Source of the DNA: Candidatus Glassbacteria bacterium
Lineage (GTDB): Bacteria; Gemmatimonadota; Glassbacteria; GWA2-58-10
NCBI GenBank assembly: GCA_019456185.1
Contig: VRUH01000014.1
Location: forward strand, 48,293-95,396
Direction of reading: 5' to 3'
DNA length: 47,104 nucleotides
The translations under genes and the position numbers were made by a program. This document shows positions 1-9,271 of this stretch, piece by piece; positions within the stretch are counted from its first letter, which is position 1, and each line of letters begins with the position of its first letter. Below the pieces are notes generated by a model, which did not search any database, was not told the origin of the DNA, and worked only from the letters and a program-made list of their open reading frames with translations.

Positions 1-1
1 C

Positions 2-985
2 AAGGCGGATGACGGCTCGATGGCCGCTGGACCGATGTACTATCTCGCCCGCGGCCTCAAACATTCCCGGATGGGCATTCTGCTCTCCTCCCTGTTCGCG
101 ATCGCCGGCGGCGCGGCCTCGCTGCTGGGTGACGTGATGGTCCAGTCCAACTCGATAGCCCATGTTTTCCACAGCAGTTTCGGCGTGCCGGTGGTTATCA
201 GCGGCCTCGCAATCGCCTCGCTGACAGCCCTGGTCACGATCGGCGGGATTAAGAGGATCGGGCTGGTAGCGGAAAAACTGGTGCCCGTGATGATCCTGCT
301 CTTTATCGGCACCTCGCTGGTAATCCTGGCGTTGAAATTCAGCGAACTCCCCGTTGCGTTTCTGTTGATAGTCAAAAGCGCGTTCTCACCCTCGGCCGCG
401 CTCGGCGGGTTCGCCGGCTGCGGTGTGATGCAGACTGTCCAGTTCGGGGTCAGCCGGGGCCTCTACTCCAACGAGGCCGGCTGGGGCTGCAGCCCGATTT
501 ACCACGGCGCCGCCAAAGAGGACAACCCCGAGCGCCAGGCCATCCTCTCGATGAGCGGCGTCTTTATCGACACGCTGGTGATCTGCACGATGACCGGACT
601 GGTGATTCTCGTCTCCGGCGCCTGGACCGGCGGAGCCACCTCCACCGCCCTGACCGCCGCGGCGTTCGGCAGCGTGATCCCCCGCGGCGAAACGGTTGTG
701 GCGCTCTGCTCGCTGCTGTTCGGCCTGAGTACGGTGTTCGTGGGCTGCTACTACCGGGAGCAGATCCTGCAGTTCCTGTTCGGGATGAAATTCTCGCGGG
801 CGTTTCGCTACGTTTACGTGCTGCTGGTTTTTCTGGGCGCGGTGTTCCGGGTGGAGCTGGTCTGGAGCCTGACCATGATCCTGATCGCGCTGATGACCGT
901 GCCCAACCTGATCGGCGTCGTGCTGCTCAGCGGGAGGGCGGCTTATTCTGTCGGGCGGAAAAACGAAAGCGGCCCGCCGCGATAA
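2..985 (+). CDS. Sodium:alanine/glycine symporter (AGCS family), 5'-truncated by window edge
   Basis: The frame is open from base 2 with no stop, so the gene begins upstream and only the last 327 codons are present. Several hydrophobic helices are visible. The AGCS hallmark follows about 150 residues in: NEAGWG, then a P-x-x-HGAAKEDNP stretch and a GVFIDTLVICTMT helix. The fragment also starts with the family's DGSMAAGPMYY motif. AGCS proteins are inner-membrane permeases that import alanine or glycine with Na+; the substrate here is inferred from the family only. The tail RKNESGPPR is a normal cytoplasmic end. A nested inverted repeat (CCGGTGGCC 998-1006 with GGCCACCGG 1034-1042) lies just downstream but lacks a T-tract. 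Confidence 0.9.
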   Translation, partial: KADDGSMAAGPMYYLARGLKHSRMGILLSSLFAIAGGAASLLGDVMVQSNSIAHVFHSSFGVPVVISGLAIASLTALVTIGGIKRIGLVAEKLVPVMILLFIGTSLVILALKFSELPVAFLLIVKSAFSPSAALGGFAGCGVMQTVQFGVSRGLYSNEAGWGCSPIYHGAAKEDNPERQAILSMSGVFIDTLVICTMTGLVILVSGAWTGGATSTALTAAAFGSVIPRGETVVALCSLLFGLSTVFVGCYYREQILQFLFGMKFSRAFRYVYVLLVFLGAVFRVELVWSLTMILIALMTVPNLIGVVLLSGRAAYSVGRKNESGPPR

Positions 986-1442
986 CTCCCGGCAAGCCCG
1001 GTGGCCCGTAATATTTCGGGTGCCAGGCATGCAGGCCACCGGCCGTACAAGCATTTAAACGACTAATCCCTTCCCGGCTTCACTATAATCTCCTGTTCAA
1101 CTTGTCCGTGCAAGAGAATCTATTGCTGAATGCAACCAGCTCCGGATTAGCCGTCCGCCGAGTTGAGGCCACACTGGTTTAACGGATTCCCAAATCACGC
1201 ACAACGCATTGAATGATAAGATTGTCAAAAAAATATCGGAAAATGAAACATTTCTTGCAATCTCAAGGTACAAATGCAAGGACAGCATTCACACCGTCGC
1301 CCAAAGCGAGGTCATCCGCCTGGCAGTTGATGGCGATTTTCAGATATTGACTCGCTCCGAATCGCATAAAAGATAATCCCGATTTAACATACAACTCGTC
1401 GCAATTTCCGGAAATCCCACCTGTCTCCGGAGAAAATGGCAA
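986..1442. other. Non-coding, A/T-richer stretch
   Basis: No convincing gene was found on either strand. It contains the imperfect nested inverted repeat at 998-1042 just after the symporter gene. The possible short reading frames (for example one starting at 1213 on the plus strand) have no ribosome binding site and no recognisable product. Base composition becomes visibly more A/T-rich from about 1075. Confidence 0.5.
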
Positions 1443-2144
1443 ATGCGAATCTTGTCCCGGTTCCTTATCCCACTCGTGATCCTGTCTTTCCACAGCCTTC
1501 CTTTAAAAGCTGAATTTGATTTGATCGGCAACGCCACGCTAAGCGTGCCAACCGGCGATCTGCGTAAATACTCGTACGGTTCTGTCGGGGTTGGCGGGAC
1601 AGTTCGGGTGGCGACCAATATCAACAGGTACGCAAAAGTTTTTCTCCAGGGCGCCTACGCGGATTTCGGGCTCGAGAGGGGGTTTACGCGGCGGGATAAT
1701 ATTTTCTCGGATGCAGCACTGGAATCCGTAACTGATGCGTATTTCCTGAGCATTTGCCCCGGGATATCGTTTGGCAAGAATTTTGAGGGGATGATTACCT
1801 ATTTCAATCTCGCCGGAGGAATAAACTATTACTCATCGCTCAGCCGGATCAACAGCAGGCAGTACAGCGAAATCAGCGAATACATGGAAAACAACGGGGT
1901 CACCTGGTGTGCCGGAGCCGGGGCCGGGATACGGCTGAAGACCTGGGAAGCGGATGCCGACGGTGAGTCGCATCTGATCGATGCAGTGCTGTTCGATTTC
2001 CGCTTCGATTACTTCCTGACCGGTGAAGTGGAATATCTGGATATGCGGACCGTGCGGTACAAGAGCAACGAACTGCAATATGACACTACAAAAAATTCAG
2101 GTGGACTGTTCCTGATCAATATCGGATTTGTCTTGAAGTTGTAA
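1443..2144 (+). CDS. Exported outer-membrane beta-barrel-like protein, unknown function
   Basis: 233 residues. A clear signal peptide (MRILSRF then a hydrophobic run ending ...LPLKAEF, cleavage near residue 23) is followed by alternating hydrophobic/aromatic strands rich in Gly, Tyr and Phe. The last residues (NIGFVLKL) look like a terminal beta-strand. This resembles the general outer-membrane beta-barrel domain of about 8 strands (OmpW/PF13505-like), but I cannot name a family. The start is supported by GGAGA at 1429-1433, nine bases upstream. It precedes another exported orphan by 54 bases, probably co-transcribed. Its composition is more A/T-rich than the surrounding housekeeping genes. 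Confidence 0.75.
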   Translation: MRILSRFLIPLVILSFHSLPLKAEFDLIGNATLSVPTGDLRKYSYGSVGVGGTVRVATNINRYAKVFLQGAYADFGLERGFTRRDNIFSDAALESVTDAYFLSICPGISFGKNFEGMITYFNLAGGINYYSSLSRINSRQYSEISEYMENNGVTWCAGAGAGIRLKTWEADADGESHLIDAVLFDFRFDYFLTGEVEYLDMRTVRYKSNELQYDTTKNSGGLFLINIGFVLKL

Positions 2145-2198
2145 TAAATCTTTTGCCCTTTCCACTTCAGGGAAGCCACCAAAGCTCCGGAGGCAGAG

Positions 2199-3722
2199 AT
2201 GGATATTGTGAAGATCGGGAAAAAGTATCATTCTCTGGTATATTTGATTTTCCTTCCATTGATATTCGGGCCCAATTGCAATTCCCTCCCCCCCACATCG
2301 CCTCAGGACAGTGAATTTTTCGACCCGAGTTCTCTTACCTGGGAGACGGCCGAAGAGTTCTCGGCGCTGAGCGGCGACTGGTACAAGAATGGCGATTATT
2401 TCCTGACTCTCAACGACGACTCGGTTCGGATCAATAACTTAAAGCCATCGGATTGGTCGTTGTCCACCGCAGATTCATACTATCGACTGTCATATCGATG
2501 GGTATTTCTCTATTATGCCGTGTACTTCAAACAAATATCCGCGGACTCACTGCGATTTGTCGAGGCCGACAGCGCGGCTGCCGATCAGGCGGTAGCCAAT
2601 TTGATGCCTGTAACCGGTAGATGGAGCGCTCTGACAAGCAGAGTAATCTGGAGGCCTTCCACCCTGTCATTGTCTCTGCTTGGCAACTGGCATGTCCGGG
2701 ATGATTACCTGGAAATGAATATCGGCGAGGAACAGGTAACCCTGGATGGCGAAATCTGGTCTCTGGATGCGGTCCAGGTAACCAATCTTGCGAAAAGGCT
2801 CGTTTTAAGCAGGGCGGATTCAGTGATTGCAATCTATTACAGGGACGAGGAGCTTCTGACGGCCCAGATTATGCCTTGGGGCTCCGACGAATATATCCTG
2901 GACCGGAACGGCAACGTGACCGGAGAATGGCTGACACTGAAAAAGTGGTACGATTTTCTGGAGTTGAGCAGACTGCGGGACGGTGCAGTGTGGGATTATA
3001 GATTTGAATTCGACTCCAAGACTATTGAGGTTTCGAATGAAACTTCCCCGCAGGACAGCATTTTCAAGCAACAATCCCTGAATGGAGACATGGGCGTACT
3101 CGTCGAGGGCGAAATCGCCGACACGGCCGACCAAGGTTCTTTTCTGTTAAGGGTCTCCTTTGATATCTCAACCGATGAAGGCCTGTACCGCCATTTCCGC
3201 TATAACCCAACCAAGGAACTCCTAGCGGACTCTTCGTGGTCTACGCAGGGGGAGAATATTGAAAATATATTTTCCGTTGTGCTGGAGAACGATAACCTGT
3301 GGACCGAAACTCCGGAGGGACGGGTCTTTTTCGCCCCGCGCAAAGTGGATATCAACTCCAGGATCAGTCTTTACATGTTCACGTATCCATTCGACCCGGC
3401 ATTGTCCCATTTCCCCGACACTAACGGCCTTAACGCTTCTCTCCAGTTGCCATACGAGATACCGTCATCCCCTGACCCAGTCTCTATCGATGGTTCGGGT
3501 ATAGCTATACAAGGGACGAACCGTATCTACATCGTCGGTGGAGAAAGGGACTCATATGCCGAAATAAGAGCCTCTGATGGTATGATTAAGATTCAGTACT
3601 CGCTGGGCAGTTATGACCGCCGTTACTGGATGCGGTCCGACAGCTACAAGAATCCATTTATCCGTGAATACAAGTACACCTGTACCCTTAGCTCCTTTTA
3701 TGCCGGGGGCTCTGGTGGATGA
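2199..3722 (+). CDS. Exported protein of unknown function, possibly a lipoprotein
   Basis: 507 residues with GGAGG five bases before the ATG. The N-terminus has a charged start (MDIVKIGKKYH), a hydrophobic stretch and then ...FGPNCNS. The Cys near residue 27 could be a lipid anchor, but the preceding G-P-N is not a canonical lipobox. The rest is rich in Trp, Tyr, Ser and Asp with short beta-like segments, and I recognise no domain. Repeated phrases such as GDWYKNGDYF, GNWHVRDDYL and LARDS-like turns suggest internal repeats of a lipocalin-like or beta-sandwich type (inference). It follows the beta-barrel gene closely and both are compositionally A/T-richer than the window. Confidence 0.65.
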   Translation: MDIVKIGKKYHSLVYLIFLPLIFGPNCNSLPPTSPQDSEFFDPSSLTWETAEEFSALSGDWYKNGDYFLTLNDDSVRINNLKPSDWSLSTADSYYRLSYRWVFLYYAVYFKQISADSLRFVEADSAAADQAVANLMPVTGRWSALTSRVIWRPSTLSLSLLGNWHVRDDYLEMNIGEEQVTLDGEIWSLDAVQVTNLAKRLVLSRADSVIAIYYRDEELLTAQIMPWGSDEYILDRNGNVTGEWLTLKKWYDFLELSRLRDGAVWDYRFEFDSKTIEVSNETSPQDSIFKQQSLNGDMGVLVEGEIADTADQGSFLLRVSFDISTDEGLYRHFRYNPTKELLADSSWSTQGENIENIFSVVLENDNLWTETPEGRVFFAPRKVDINSRISLYMFTYPFDPALSHFPDTNGLNASLQLPYEIPSSPDPVSIDGSGIAIQGTNRIYIVGGERDSYAEIRASDGMIKIQYSLGSYDRRYWMRSDSYKNPFIREYKYTCTLSSFYAGGSGG

Positions 3723-3957
3723 TTTGCGGGAGATAGACCTCGTCTCCTTTCCAAAAGTTTTAACCCAGTCTCTAACTTATAAACTGGATCAACTTTGGAG
3801 GCAGCCTCACAACTCCTCGCCTCGGCGGCCGTCTGGACTCGCCTAGCTAAAACACCTCCACGAGGCCCAAGCTGTCCGTATGGCCGCAGCCTATCACAAC
3901 AAGCCTCTGGCGCGGCGGCTGATTTTAGCTGATATTGACCAGAGAGGATAGCCTGCC

Positions 3958-4968
3958 ATGAAAAAACGATATGCCAATATCTGTTTTCTGCTGGCTGTGG
4001 TCTGCGCCGCGCAGCCCACCGGATTGCGCACGCTGAAGGCTCAGAATGCCGCCGGAACCGTCCCGGATACTATCTATGCTAAAACCACCTATACCTACAA
4101 GGTTGCGGGGCAACACGAGATTAATGCCGACGTTTATCGCAAGCCAGGCGATGAGATTCTGCCGGCTATCCTCTGGATACACGGCGGCGCACTGATTTTC
4201 GGCACTCGAATCTGGATTCCTGTCGATCAACTGGAAGCTTATCTCAAGGCGGGATTCGCGGTAGTAGCGATTGACTACCGCCTGGCGCCGGAAACCAAGC
4301 TGCCGGAAATCATCGAGGACCTGAAGGACGCCTATGCCTGGCTGCGGGCCGAAGGCCCCGGACTGTGCGGGATCGACCCGGAGCGGATAGCGGTGGTGGG
4401 CCATTCTGCCGGCGGATACCTCACCCTGATGTCCGGCTTCTGCCTGGACCCGCGCCCTGACGCCCTTGTCGCGTTTTATGGCTACGGGAATATCACCGGT
4501 CCCTGGTATTCACAACCCGATCCTTTCTATAACCGAAGTCCGGCAGTTTCGAAGGAGCAGGCATTCCAGGCCGTCGGCGATACAGTTATTTTCAGAACCC
4601 CGTCAGCAACCCCCGCCCGGGAGCGGGGTAAATTCTATCTCTACTGCCGGCAGCAGGGTCTCTGGCCGCAACAGGTAGGCGGACACGACCCGGCCGATCT
4701 GGACTGGTACGCCGCCTTCGAACCCCTGCGTAACCTCACCCCGTCATACCCTCCGACTGTCCTGCTCCACGGCGAAAAAGATACGGACGTGCCTTTCGAG
4801 CAATCGGAGAGGATGGCCGAAGAACTCAAGCGTCACGGGGTCGCATTCGAATTCATCCGGCACCCTGCCTGGGGTCATGGCTTCGATCATGTCGGCCTTG
4901 ATGACACCGGGGTTCAGGAGGCATTCGACCGCGTCCTGGCTTTCCTCCGGGAGCACGTCAGGCCCTAG
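3958..4968 (+). CDS. Secreted alpha/beta-hydrolase, esterase/lipase-like
   Basis: 336 residues with an N-terminal signal peptide (MKKRY..., cleavage near residue 28). The alpha/beta-hydrolase layout is complete: oxyanion-hole HGG at 75-77, nucleophile elbow GHSAG with Ser150, Asp275 in HGEKDTDVP, and His307 in AWGHGFDH. The DYRLAPE motif near 106-112 is typical of hormone-sensitive-lipase-like or carbohydrate-esterase-like hydrolases. It probably hydrolyses an ester in the periplasm or outside the cell; the substrate is unknown. A GAGG sits about ten bases before the ATG. A second secreted esterase of similar architecture occurs at 28523-29398. Confidence 0.88.
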   Translation: MKKRYANICFLLAVVCAAQPTGLRTLKAQNAAGTVPDTIYAKTTYTYKVAGQHEINADVYRKPGDEILPAILWIHGGALIFGTRIWIPVDQLEAYLKAGFAVVAIDYRLAPETKLPEIIEDLKDAYAWLRAEGPGLCGIDPERIAVVGHSAGGYLTLMSGFCLDPRPDALVAFYGYGNITGPWYSQPDPFYNRSPAVSKEQAFQAVGDTVIFRTPSATPARERGKFYLYCRQQGLWPQQVGGHDPADLDWYAAFEPLRNLTPSYPPTVLLHGEKDTDVPFEQSERMAEELKRHGVAFEFIRHPAWGHGFDHVGLDDTGVQEAFDRVLAFLREHVRP

Positions 4969-5081
4969 TAGTCAATGCACAAAGGGTGCACCCCTAGAAG
5001 GTATCACTTCGGAAACAGCTCCCGTAGCTCATCAGCCGCTTTATTGCGAATTCACCAATAAAAGAGCGATTTTCGGCAGGA

Positions 5082-5609
5082 TTATTCATTCTTTTTAACA
5101 AAAACCGCCGTGACAAACAAAACAAACGTTAAAAACAAGCCCACGGCCAGCAGTCCGGCAGAGGTGGTGGCAATCAGCGAGAGAGACTCTGTTGCCTCGT
5201 GCGTACTACCCAGCCCGGGAGCTTTCATGCCGGCAAACATCCAGAACGATGAGTAACCGAGCGCCCCTGCTCCCAGGCAAATCGAGGCAACATCTGTTAG
5301 TTTGCCTCCAGGGCAGAAAAGCATCATTATTATTATCAAGACCAGAGAAACTATGCCAAGACCGTTTGCGTGGATATGCGACATTTTGAATAAACCGCCT
5401 GACATATTGAGGACACTTCTCATTGAATCAATATCATTATTATAAACCGTATCAAACACGGCTTCAGCATTGGATTTCAGCACATCTTTGATAATTTCCT
5501 CGGCACCCCCAAATATTATCCCGATAGAAAAACCTAACGAGATTGTCAAAAGCGCAAGTAAAATGCCGATCTTTACCGGTCGAGTCGTTTTCTTGGCTAA
5601 GTCAGTCAA
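5082..5609 (-). CDS. Small integral membrane protein of unknown function
   Basis: About 175 residues with four predicted membrane helices: one near the N-terminus (IGILLALLTISLGFSIGIIFGG), two in the centre (GIVSLVLIIIMMLFCPGG and a Gly/Ala-rich one), and one at the C-terminus ending VKKNE. A soluble loop of about 45 residues separates helices 1 and 2. There is no ATG near the start. An ideal AAGGAGG at 5621-5615 points to TTG at 5609 (five-base spacing) rather than the TTG at 5627. The gene is A/T-rich compared with its surroundings, monocistronic, and lies downstream of tRNA-Ala on the same strand. I do not recognise the family. Confidence 0.7.
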   Translation of the reverse strand: MTDLAKKTTRPVKIGILLALLTISLGFSIGIIFGGAEEIIKDVLKSNAEAVFDTVYNNDIDSMRSVLNMSGGLFKMSHIHANGLGIVSLVLIIIMMLFCPGGKLTDVASICLGAGALGYSSFWMFAGMKAPGLGSTHEATESLSLIATTSAGLLAVGLFLTFVLFVTAVFVKKNE

Positions 5610-5995
5610 TTCCACCTCCTTTGACAAGGTTTGGAGTTTCTTGTGAAAACCACCTCCGCTTTCAGTGGGAACTTTCTCTAAAAGGCAGTTTTCAGCTCAG
5701 ACGCCACGATATCTGCTTAGGTCATTGGCAGGCTCTTCGATAGTGAAGAATTGATAATCATAAGGCATCTCGATTAGCGTTCATTATGATGGATCATCGC
5801 CGACGTGCTGCTTCCATTTTTGATATTTTCATAGCTTTTTCCTTCGCGATTGCTATCCTGCGTCCTAGGTATGTCAGACTATCTACATCAATTTTACCCT
5901 ATTTCGTCCGATTTTATCCTACTTGGTTATAATCTCAAGTCAAAACAAAGACGCCGTATTTCCCTACAAACTCAAGAAAATACGGCGTTTAAACA
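5610..5995. other. A/T-rich stretch between the membrane-protein gene and tRNA-Ala
   Basis: No complete gene. It carries the tRNA terminator hairpin (5951-5988). On the minus strand a coding-like fragment of about 34 codons (ending ...KISKMEAARRR then stop, roughly 5904-5797) has no start signal or recognisable homology. Composition is far more A/T-rich than average. This is the 3'-side flank of a tRNA gene, the usual place for integrated elements, but no integrase or repeated tRNA end was found. Confidence 0.4.
5951..5988 (-). terminator. Hairpin terminator of tRNA-Ala
   Basis: Perfect 11-bp stem, ACGCCGTATTT (5951-5961) against AAATACGGCGT (5978-5988). On the minus strand it is followed by CTTTGTTTTG. 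It begins 7 bases after the tRNA CCA end. Confidence 0.75.
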
Positions 5996-6071
<76 letters not shown>

Positions 6072-6098
6072 ACTGAATTCGGCACTCTTAAGACCGTT

Positions 6099-6127
6099 AA
6101 AATACTTGGCTCAACCCGGTCTGTCAA
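6099..6127 (-). promoter_or_regulatory. Sigma-70-type promoter of tRNA-Ala
   Basis: On the minus strand TTGACA (6127-6122), a 17-base spacer and TATTTT (6104-6099) lie about 28-56 bases upstream of the tRNA 5' end, in the gap after the GWxTD gene. Confidence 0.7.
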
Positions 6128-6138
6128 ATAATATTCCG

Positions 6139-6696
6139 CTAGTAAAAGTAGACTTCCTCAATCATCGCGCCATAATTCAGCAGGTCGTAATCACCGACAC
6201 CGGTGCGGTCCATGAACACCAGGTAAGTGTCTCGCGAGTCCATGTAGTTCCAGACTTCCAGATTCCGTCCCGCGCCGCGCATGGCGTACCTGTCGCGCCA
6301 GTCGGGCGGGCCGAGCCTGATCCAGGTTTCGCCCATCTCGGTTTTCCAGCCGGGAAGGAGAATCGAGCCGAAATTCTCGTTGGCGTAGCGGATTCGCTGG
6401 AAATACTGTGCTCGGCTCTCCTGCTCCAGCGTCCCGTTTTGTTTATCTACAGCGGCCCAGAAGCTTTCCCACGCTTCCAGCCGTTCGTCGGCGGCCCGCT
6501 GTTCAAACTCCCCGCGGATATCGTCCCTGGCGATATACCGCAGGTAATTGACCGACTCGCTCCAGTTGTTCAGCGCCCACTCGGCGCTGCCGAAATTATC
6601 CGGCATCTCGACTTCTTTAACCGCGTAGAGCGGTATCACCGCCGTTATCAGCAGCGGCGCCACGAGGGATGCAAGAATCCTGCTGCGTATCATCAT
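6139..6696 (-). CDS. Exported GWxTD-domain protein
   Basis: 185 residues with a signal peptide (cleavage near residue 25, ...PLYAVKE). The GWxTD domain covers about residues 95-185. It shows the signature G-W-K-T-E at 116-120 (Glu in place of the usual Asp), then WIRLGPPDWRDR and an EVWNY...YLVFMDRTGVGDY segment that closes the domain. GWxTD domains are common in Bacteroidota, Gemmatimonadota and related phyla, usually at the C-terminus of larger exported proteins. Their function is unknown. This copy is a short stand-alone version. A strong GGGAGGGG directly precedes the two consecutive ATG codons, so translation may begin at the second. Monocistronic, upstream of tRNA-Ala. Confidence 0.82.
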   Translation of the reverse strand: MMIRSRILASLVAPLLITAVIPLYAVKEVEMPDNFGSAEWALNNWSESVNYLRYIARDDIRGEFEQRAADERLEAWESFWAAVDKQNGTLEQESRAQYFQRIRYANENFGSILLPGWKTEMGETWIRLGPPDWRDRYAMRGAGRNLEVWNYMDSRDTYLVFMDRTGVGDYDLLNYGAMIEEVYFY

Positions 6697-6991
6697 CCCC
6701 TCCCTGTTGAAGTTAAAAACCGCCCCCCTGTCCTCTGTCGCCAGTTCTGAATATTATTACCCCCCTCAGGCGTGATTTGTTCATACCGGAGCGCACCACT
6801 TCCGGTCAGCCGCACGCAAGCTCGCCTGCAGTTGTATCTTGAATTCCGGCTCCACAAGTTTTACTGTTCCAGAGTCTGGCATTGCGGGCAGATAAAATTG
6901 AATTGACGAGCCGGGGGACAGCGCCCGGCTGATTATTCAGCGCATTGAGACAATTCCAAAACCTCTAATTGATTTTCTGCGGACAACAGCA
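6697..6991. other. Divergent intergenic region (GWxTD gene / glycosyltransferase)
   Basis: 295 bases without a gene. A 7-bp inverted repeat AGCCGGG/CCCGGCT (6909-6930) lies about 60 bases before the glycosyltransferase start and could be an operator or leader hairpin. No clear promoter pair was found. Confidence 0.35.
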
Positions 6992-8029
6992 TTGGATGAC
7001 CCGGCTGCACAAAATACCGATCCCACCGTCACCGTGCTGATGTCGGTGTACAACGGCCAGCGGTTTCTTGCCGAGTCGATCGAAAGTATTCTCGGCCAGT
7101 CGTTTGGCGGCTTCGAGTTTCTTGTTGTCGATGACGGTTCGACCGACTCCAGCAACGCGATAATCCAGGAATTCGCCCGCGCCGACCAGCGGATCAGGAT
7201 TCTGCGCAACGAGACCAACCTGGGCCTGACGCGTTCGCTGAACCGAGGTATCGCCGAGGCCAGGGGCCGGTATCTGGCCCGCCAGGATGCGGATGATGTT
7301 TCATTGCCGGAGCGGCTGGAATGCCAGACAGACTTTCTCGAAAGCAATCCGGAGGTGGGCGTGCTGGGCAGTGGATGCCTGCTTATCGACGAGGCGGGCG
7401 AGGTAGTCGGCGAGCGGACCCCGGTCCCCGATTCGCGGCGTTTGAGAACCGAACTGATTGTCAAGAACCACGCCCTGGTGCATACGTCGGTGATGGTCCG
7501 CACGAACCTGCTCAGGAATGCCGGGGGCTACGACGAAACAATCCGCTATGCCCAGGATTACGACCTCTGGTGGCGGCTGTCCGGCAGGACCGAGCTGGCC
7601 AATCTGGAACGCAAACTCGTCAAATGGAGAGTTTCGGGTGCGCAGATCTCTGCGGGCGACAGAGCGGGCCAACTCGAATGCATGCTGGAGACCTCGACAG
7701 GGATAATCGGATCATTACTCGGCGAGAATGCATTACCGGCTGAACCGTACCGTAGATTCTGGCTGGCCTGCAACAGCGACGCACTCGAGGACCTGCGTCC
7801 CGGTGATATCGATCTTTTAAAACCATTGTGGGATTTGTTGTCAAGTGATAAGGGCTGCCCGCCCGCGACGATCGGTTCTATCGAACAACTGGTTTATCGT
7901 CTGATCAGATCACGCGGCTACGGCGCGGCTCTCCGTCTTTCCGGGATTCTCAAATCTTACTTCAATAACCCACTCCGACTGACATCCGTGGCCGCCAGTA
8001 TCCTGCGAAGTTTTCTGCCGCGAGCCTGA
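6992..8029 (+). CDS. Family 2 glycosyltransferase
   Basis: 345 residues. The N-terminal GT-A domain (about 10-220) shows TVTVLMSVYNG, the nucleotide-binding VVDDGSTDSS near residues 45-54, the catalytic-metal motif ARQDADD near 92-98, and a GGYDE...AQDYDLWWRL segment typical of GT2 enzymes that build cell-surface polysaccharide. The C-terminal 100 residues are helical without a recognised domain. There is no ATG; the first usable codon is TTG at 6992 without a clear ribosome binding site, so the true start may be slightly different. It stands alone and not in a polysaccharide cluster, so its acceptor is unknown. It probably transfers a sugar from a nucleotide-sugar at the inner membrane. Confidence 0.88.
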   Translation: MDDPAAQNTDPTVTVLMSVYNGQRFLAESIESILGQSFGGFEFLVVDDGSTDSSNAIIQEFARADQRIRILRNETNLGLTRSLNRGIAEARGRYLARQDADDVSLPERLECQTDFLESNPEVGVLGSGCLLIDEAGEVVGERTPVPDSRRLRTELIVKNHALVHTSVMVRTNLLRNAGGYDETIRYAQDYDLWWRLSGRTELANLERKLVKWRVSGAQISAGDRAGQLECMLETSTGIIGSLLGENALPAEPYRRFWLACNSDALEDLRPGDIDLLKPLWDLLSSDKGCPPATIGSIEQLVYRLIRSRGYGAALRLSGILKSYFNNPLRLTSVAASILRSFLPRA

Positions 8030-8208
8030 CAGAATTCCCGCCTGCCGAACCTATTCATCACCGCCGCCGGTTGTAACACTCATGACTTGAATATTGCCGG
8101 CTCCGGGATTAACTTGCCCGGGACAGGCGGCCGTCATTAAGCAGCCGCAGTCTGACAGGGCAAATCTAGGGGCTGGAAAAAGAAAAATCAACGTTTGGAG
8201 CACCTGCG

Positions 8209-9264
8209 ATGGTTGTCGAAACTATCACCTGGCTGGGTAATGCGCCCGGCGGCAGGGTTAAACTGATCGACCAGACATTGCTGCCCGGAGAGGAAGTTTA
8301 TCTCGAACGCAGTGATTACAGGGATATCGCCGATGATATCAGGCGGCTGGCCGTGCGCGGAGCACCGGCGATCGGCGTGGCGGGAGCACTGGCAGTGGTG
8401 TTGGGGATGCAGGGCGGGACAGCGCTGGCCCCGGCTGCTTTCCGCGCGAGACTGGCCGAGGTCCGCGATGAGCTGGCAGGCACCAGGCCGACCGCGGTCA
8501 ACCTGTTCTGGGCTATCGACCGGGTGAAACGGGTGGCGGACAATCTGGACCGGAAGACTCCATCGGCTGAAATACTCTCGGCGCTTGAGCGGGAAGCTGT
8601 CGGGATCATGCGCCAAGACCGCGAGCTGTGCCGGGCGATCGGCGAGCACGGCGCTCCGCTGGTGGCCGACAGCAGCCGGGTGCTGACCCACTGCAATGCC
8701 GGTGCGCTGGCGACCGCGGGAATAGGCACGGCGCTGGCCGTAATCTACGTGGCCACCGAGCAGGGACGGCACCCCTCGGTATGGGTCGACGAGACCCGTC
8801 CCCTGCTCCAGGGTGCCCGGCTGACAGCCTGGGAACTGACCCGTGCCGGCGTTCCCGCCACGCTGATCTGCGATAATATGTCCGCCAGCCTGATGGCCGC
8901 CGGGAAAGTGGACATGGTGATCACCGGCGCGGACAGGATAGCGGCCAACGGGGACACGGCCAACAAGATCGGCACTTACGGCGTGGCCTGTCTGGCCGAG
9001 CGCCACGACGTACCATTTTATGTGGCAGCGCCGTTCAGCACGTTCGACCTCGAAATTCCCGACGGGAGCCGGATCCCGATCGAACAGCGCGACCCGGCCG
9101 AGGTCACTGCTCCCCGCGGCGTGCAGTTCGCTCCCGAGGGTATGGATGTGTTCAACCCGGCGTTCGATGTCACTCCGGCGGAACTGATCGCCGGAATAAT
9201 CACCGACAAGGGCGTGCTGAGACCTCCGTACACCGAAAGTATCCGTCACGCCCTCGCCGGTTGA
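8209..9264 (+). CDS. mtnA: S-methyl-5-thioribose-1-phosphate isomerase
   Basis: 351 residues, the usual length. It converts 5-methylthioribose-1-phosphate to 5-methylthioribulose-1-phosphate in methionine salvage. Signature segments are RGAPAIG (50-56), HCNAGALAT with catalytic Cys162, CDNMSASLM (221-229), and GADRIAANGDTANKIGT with catalytic Asp242. The C-terminal NPAFDVTP and ITDKGV motifs also fit. The ATG has GGAG about nine bases upstream. No other salvage gene (mtnP, mtnK, mtnB-D) is adjacent. The eIF2B-like fold includes ribose-1,5-bisphosphate isomerases, but the motifs favour MtnA. Its stop is only 7 bases from the convergent cytochrome gene, with no terminator between. Confidence 0.95.
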   Translation: MVVETITWLGNAPGGRVKLIDQTLLPGEEVYLERSDYRDIADDIRRLAVRGAPAIGVAGALAVVLGMQGGTALAPAAFRARLAEVRDELAGTRPTAVNLFWAIDRVKRVADNLDRKTPSAEILSALEREAVGIMRQDRELCRAIGEHGAPLVADSSRVLTHCNAGALATAGIGTALAVIYVATEQGRHPSVWVDETRPLLQGARLTAWELTRAGVPATLICDNMSASLMAAGKVDMVITGADRIAANGDTANKIGTYGVACLAERHDVPFYVAAPFSTFDLEIPDGSRIPIEQRDPAEVTAPRGVQFAPEGMDVFNPAFDVTPAELIAGIITDKGVLRPPYTESIRHALAG

Positions 9265-9271
9265 GCATCGG

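Noticed and set aside
3613-3846. Plus-strand 77-codon frame after the unknown exported protein
   Set aside because: It overlaps the 3' end of that gene in another frame, has no ribosome binding site and a random-looking product.
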